Shown here: piece after piece, positions 60,807 through 64,000 of the stretch
How the letters are laid out: each line of letters begins with the position of its first letter
Position numbering within the stretch: the first letter of the stretch is position 1
DNA from: Sellimonas caecigallum
GTDB lineage: Bacteria; Bacillota; Clostridia; Lachnospirales; Lachnospiraceae
Direction: 5' to 3'
Assembly: GCF_045038405.1 (NCBI RefSeq)
Contig: NZ_CP173660.1
Location: 124,001 to 188,000 of the forward strand
DNA length: 64,000 nt
Position numbers and translations under genes: made by a program
Notes under the pieces: generated by a model
The model's input: only the letters and a program-made list of their open reading frames with translations
Told to the model about the DNA's origin: nothing
The model's database searches: none

Positions 60807-61763
60807 CTATCTTCCTCCCTTCCGTACTTTTCTTGCTTTTTTCCTAATCTTTTTTGTCCCATCATCGTTATTCCCATTTGTCATCCTGTATACAAAGAAA
60901 CACAGGATACCACTTACTATAAACAGATATACCGACAATGCACCTGCCATACCGTAATTTTTGCTCTTCAAGTGACTGTTTAGGAACATAATCAACGTCA
61001 TAGATGTACGATCCGGATTTCCCTGTCCATTTGTCAGGATTTGCGGAACATCAAACATCTGAAGCCCGCCAATAATAGATGTAATCAGTGTATATGCAAG
61101 AATCGGCCGAATCAGCGGAAGCGTAATATAAAAGAATCTTTTTATACTCGTACATCCATCAAGTTCACACGCCTCAAATATGTCCGGGCTGATTCCCATG
61201 ATTGCGGCCATCAGCATAATCGTCGTGTTTCCGAACCACATAAGGAAATTCATAAGCCCCACAAGAGATCTCGTTCCAATCACGGATCCTAAAAAATCAA
61301 CAGGCTTGCTGATCCATCCCAGTGACATGAGAATGGAATTTATAGGACCGTTTGTCGAAAACATCGCAAAAAACAGCATTGCAAATGCAGATGCCATAAT
61401 CAGATTTGGCAAATATATGACTACCTTAAAAAACTGTTTGCCCCTGATCTTAAGGCGAACATCTGTAAACCAGTTGGCAAGAAGCAGTGCAACTACAATC
61501 TGAGGTACAAATCCTATTACCCACAAGATCAGAGTATTACCTGCATATTTCAACATATCCGACCCCAGCAGACTGATATAGTTCTGGATACCGATAAAAT
61601 TAGGACCAATTTCTTTAATCCCTGACCTGTAATATTCAAAGAAACTGTACCTGACTGTATCAATTAGCGGAATCAGGGAGAATATCAAAAAGCATATAAA
61701 AAACGGAAGAATAAAAATATATCCCCACTTTGCGTAGCTGACGCTTTTACGCTTCTTTTTCAT
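60807..61763 (-). CDS. Carbohydrate ABC transporter permease (MalF-like)
   Basis: A 318-aa permease with six hydrophobic segments and a large first loop. Its EAA motif is DIFEACELDGCTSIKRFFYI near residue 215. The opening is basic (MKKKRKSVSYAKWGY) and the C-terminus ends in a Lys/Arg-rich tail. It is the membrane partner of the next gene. It follows the binding-protein gene by 66 bases. Confidence 0.92.
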   Translation of the reverse strand: MKKKRKSVSYAKWGYIFILPFFICFLIFSLIPLIDTVRYSFFEYYRSGIKEIGPNFIGIQNYISLLGSDMLKYAGNTLILWVIGFVPQIVVALLLANWFTDVRLKIRGKQFFKVVIYLPNLIMASAFAMLFFAMFSTNGPINSILMSLGWISKPVDFLGSVIGTRSLVGLMNFLMWFGNTTIMLMAAIMGISPDIFEACELDGCTSIKRFFYITLPLIRPILAYTLITSIIGGLQMFDVPQILTNGQGNPDRTSMTLIMFLNSHLKSKNYGMAGALSVYLFIVSGILCFFVYRMTNGNNDDGTKKIRKKARKVRKGGR

Positions 61764-61785
61764 AAGCTACCTTTCCTTTCTTTAA

Positions 61786-61819
61786 GAACTGCCATATCCA
61801 TTTACAGACACGGCAGTCC
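61786..61819 (-). terminator. Intercistronic hairpin between binding protein and permeases
   Basis: On the minus strand GGACTGCC pairs with GGCAGTTC around an 18-base loop. There is no clean T-run, so it is more likely a leaky attenuator or mRNA-stabilising hairpin that keeps the binding protein more abundant than the permeases. Confidence 0.4.
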
Positions 61820-61829
61820 TTTTTCAAAA

Positions 61830-63212
61830 TTATTCCGGCCACTGAACCTCTGTAATATCCGGATAACGTTCTTTAATCGCAGTTTCAAAGTTTTCTTTCG
61901 CTTTGTCGAAATCTACATTTCCCTGAAAATAATCACTGAATGAATTCTGGAACAGCTCGACACACCCAAGATCATACGCAGAGAGGGGAGCAATCTGGAT
62001 ATTCTCTGCAACAGGTGCATAATACTCATATGCATTCTGTCCGCCAAGGAATTCAGATGCATATGTATCATCGGCAGCTGCTTCCTCCATCCCGCTTACT
62101 GTGTTAGTAAAATCAAGATAATCCTTAGAAACCTTCAGCAGAGTATCTTTGTCTGCTGTCATTGCAAGAATGATGTCTTTTACATGCTCCGGATTGTCTG
62201 TTCCTGTCGCCGCGTGGATGTAAGAGCCACCCCAATTGTACTCCTGCGGCGGATTTGTAACAGCCCATGCACCTGTATCGCCATCCCAGTTCGGGCTCAG
62301 GGTAAAGTCAACGCCCCAAGGTGGAAGCAGAAACGCAAACACTTTGGAAGAAGATCCCATAGCTTTATTCCAGTCATCATTAAACTGTCCTTTGACTGTC
62401 TTGTCCAGATAACCGGCGTCAAGCCATTCTTTGGAATTTTTCACCCAGTCCATGATAAGCGGATCTATTTTCACAGTTGTCTCTCCGTCCGCTACCCAGG
62501 GTTCACTGATATTATTGCCATACACACGGAAAGTATCTGCATAAGAAGCAAATGTATAATACCCCTTTGCCTTCAGTTCTTCCGCAGTTCCTTTCAGCGT
62601 ATCCCAGTCTTTTACTTTTTCACCTACAGTTGCCGGATCATCGGTTCCGAATACATCCTTTGCAATATCTCTACGGTATACAAGTACTCCCGGGCAGCAC
62701 TGCCATGTAGACCCCCTCTGTACACCGTCCCTGTCAGAGGCTGTTGTCTTTGTAAAATCATACTGATCTGCAAGATCTGTTTCAGGATCAATACCCAGAT
62801 CCGTGAGAGGCATCGCCACACCGGCTTCTGCATCTGTATATTTATAGACATAGTCTGTCTCAGATAAGAAGATATCAATCTTGTCATCTGCCGCTGCATC
62901 TGCCTGATTCATCAGAGCCTCATCAAGTTTCTGCTGATAGACACCATCCTGATTCGGATTGATCACCCAGTGAATCTCTGTTCCGTCTTTCAGTGTAGTC
63001 ACCGTTCCATCATCAGATGTGCTCTCAACTTCCGGGTACACAGCCTCCAGGCGGGTGCGGAATTCATCGTTCCAGCTGTAAATATTGATGACTTTTCCTT
63101 CTTCAGCATTTTCAGACTGTCCCGATCCCCCGTCATTTCCTCCGCCACATCCTGCCAGTAGTCCTGCCACCGTGACCGATGCCATTAAAACAGCAAACAC
63201 TCTCTTTTTCAT
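61830..63212 (-). CDS. Sugar ABC transporter substrate-binding lipoprotein
   Basis: A 460-aa lipoprotein: signal MKKRVFAVLMASVTVAGLLA then lipobox LLAGC (Cys22). The mature protein has the type I/II carbohydrate-binding fold with motifs such as INIYSWNDEFRTRLEAVYPE near residue 45 and PPQEYNWGGSYIHAATG near 340. It captures sugar at the cell surface and passes it to the two permeases downstream. The operon's promoter lies next to two inverted 16-bp operator sites (63320-63375), shared with the divergent gene. Confidence 0.92.
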   Translation of the reverse strand: MKKRVFAVLMASVTVAGLLAGCGGGNDGGSGQSENAEEGKVINIYSWNDEFRTRLEAVYPEVESTSDDGTVTTLKDGTEIHWVINPNQDGVYQQKLDEALMNQADAAADDKIDIFLSETDYVYKYTDAEAGVAMPLTDLGIDPETDLADQYDFTKTTASDRDGVQRGSTWQCCPGVLVYRRDIAKDVFGTDDPATVGEKVKDWDTLKGTAEELKAKGYYTFASYADTFRVYGNNISEPWVADGETTVKIDPLIMDWVKNSKEWLDAGYLDKTVKGQFNDDWNKAMGSSSKVFAFLLPPWGVDFTLSPNWDGDTGAWAVTNPPQEYNWGGSYIHAATGTDNPEHVKDIILAMTADKDTLLKVSKDYLDFTNTVSGMEEAAADDTYASEFLGGQNAYEYYAPVAENIQIAPLSAYDLGCVELFQNSFSDYFQGNVDFDKAKENFETAIKERYPDITEVQWPE

Positions 63213-63319
63213 TGTTCATTCCTCCTGTCTTTTAATTATCTTCAGGGCCTCCGTCCTGTTTAAGATGTTGAAATTATATCTCAATCCGGCAGTTCAATAT
63301 ATTATAAACATCAAAAAAA

Positions 63320-63375
63320 TGTCAGATTCATGACACGTTTTCTGACATTTTCCATTTCATGTCATGAATCTGACA
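63320..63375. promoter_or_regulatory. Two inverted 16-bp operator sites between divergent promoters
   Basis: TGTCAGATTCATGACA (63320-63335) and TGTCATGAATCTGACA (63360-63375) are exact inverted copies with centres 40 bp apart, and a half site TCTGACA lies at 63341-63347. Minus-strand TATAAT (63273-63278) and plus-strand TATAAT (63418-63423) flank them; both promoters have poor -35 boxes, suggesting an activator. The regulator gene is not in the window. Confidence 0.75.
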
Positions 63376-63458
63376 TTTTCCACCCTTTTTCTGATTTTTA
63401 CCTCCCACAGATTCTTATATAATTTCCATAATTGAAAAACAAGGAAAGGAGACCCAAA

Positions 63459-64000
63459 ATGAATCAACTGCATTTTATTGATGAAAACGGAAGTTTTTCT
63501 ATAGAACAGCCGGAAAATATAAGTTACCTTTATTTTCCACTGGCTTCAGAGAAAGGAATAAAAAGTTCTCTCACACCAAATCTGGGAGGTGATTCCAAAA
63601 CAGACCAGGAAACTTTCCTATTAGAACCTGTCAGCGCAGAAAATCTTCATAATAATCGTTCTTGCAGAAATTTCTGGCTGATATCTGAAAAAGATGGTGT
63701 TTTCTCCGCAACAGGATCATCCTCTGAACAGGAAACAGCAAAATTTACAGATTATCAGGATAAGAGCAAAATCACAGCCGGATTTATGTGGCATACACTG
63801 GAAAGGAACTCTTCTGCCCTGTCGGTTGAGACACAAATCACTTCCTTTATTCCTGTGGAAGATAATGTAGAAATTATGTACATTACCGTCCGTAATCTTT
63901 CAGGCAATACAAAGGACATGATTCCTTACGCAGCAGTACCAATCTACGGAAGGAGCGCTGACAATATACGTGACCACAGAAACGTGACTTCCATGCTGCA
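63459..64000 (+). CDS. Glycoside phosphorylase-like protein, N-terminal part
   Basis: The gene starts at 63459 (MNQLHFIDENGSFSIEQPEN) after AAGGAAAGGAG and runs off the window. The 180 residues seen resemble the N-terminal beta-sandwich of cellobiose-phosphorylase-like enzymes: SYLYFPLASEKGIKSS, LTPNLGGDSKTDQETFLL, EPVSAENLHNNRSCRNFW and YGRSADNIRDHRNVTSML. The pattern is closest in my memory to the group that includes beta-1,3-glucan phosphorylases (GH161/GH94-like). With GH16 and GH3 enzymes nearby this fits beta-glucan breakdown, but the catalytic domain is outside the window. Confidence 0.7.
   Translation, partial: MNQLHFIDENGSFSIEQPENISYLYFPLASEKGIKSSLTPNLGGDSKTDQETFLLEPVSAENLHNNRSCRNFWLISEKDGVFSATGSSSEQETAKFTDYQDKSKITAGFMWHTLERNSSALSVETQITSFIPVEDNVEIMYITVRNLSGNTKDMIPYAAVPIYGRSADNIRDHRNVTSML

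Overview
The window reads as chromosome of an anaerobic gut Firmicute, most likely a Lachnospiraceae member. The support is the gene order yifB-dprA-topA-codY, a CIRCE-controlled groESL, CodY, a stand-alone Spo0A DNA-binding domain, a selenium-dependent molybdenum hydroxylase cluster, strong AGGAGG ribosome sites and a truncated sporulation sigma factor. The species cannot be named from sequence alone.

Layout. 1-5.7 kb (minus): the start of a Y-family DNA polymerase with a perfect LexA box, then a tight AraC regulator / M20 amidohydrolase / YfcC carrier / MATE pump / thioesterase operon. 5.9-14.4 kb: small single genes (HPr-like protein without the catalytic His, glutaredoxin-like protein, YoaK membrane protein, Spo0A-C-only protein), a GntR-regulated ABC operon, a second MATE pump and a YbaK-type deacylase. 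14.5-22.8 kb: tsf-rpsB, an NlpC/P60 wall hydrolase with an attenuator-like leader, argS-alaX-CPBP protease, and endonuclease IV. 22.9-30.4 kb: tRNA-Arg(CCG), xpt, and a six-gene molybdenum hydroxylase operon (XdhC-like, YqeC, a MocA-YqeB fusion, and the molybdopterin, FeS and FAD subunits). 30.4-45.7 kb: housekeeping genes (efp, aroD, yqeG, a sugar kinase, an amidase, guaB, groESL, codY, topA, dprA, yifB).

At 45.9 kb the conserved chromosome stops inside sigK. Only the N-terminal part remains, and it breaks in the CIENEIL region, which as I recall is where the skin elements of Bacillus subtilis and Clostridioides difficile interrupt this gene. From the break to about 54.1 kb lies a plasmid-like mobilisable module: double-HTH protein, STAND (NB-ARC-TPR) ATPase, ParR-like protein, RepA with in-gene iterons, DnaC-like loader, DUF3847 protein, MobQ-type oriT, and a MobA/MobL relaxase frameshifted in an A8 tract. 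No integrase and no 3' half of sigK are visible before the window ends.

54.3-64 kb is a beta-glucan (probably laminarin-type) utilisation locus: a decayed GH16 glucanase with CBM modules, a GH3 beta-glucosidase, two ABC permeases, a binding lipoprotein and, divergently, the start of a phosphorylase-like gene. A pair of perfectly inverted 16-bp operator sites lies between the divergent promoters. The most interesting region is the sigK-interrupting segment with its STAND ATPase and plasmid-like core.
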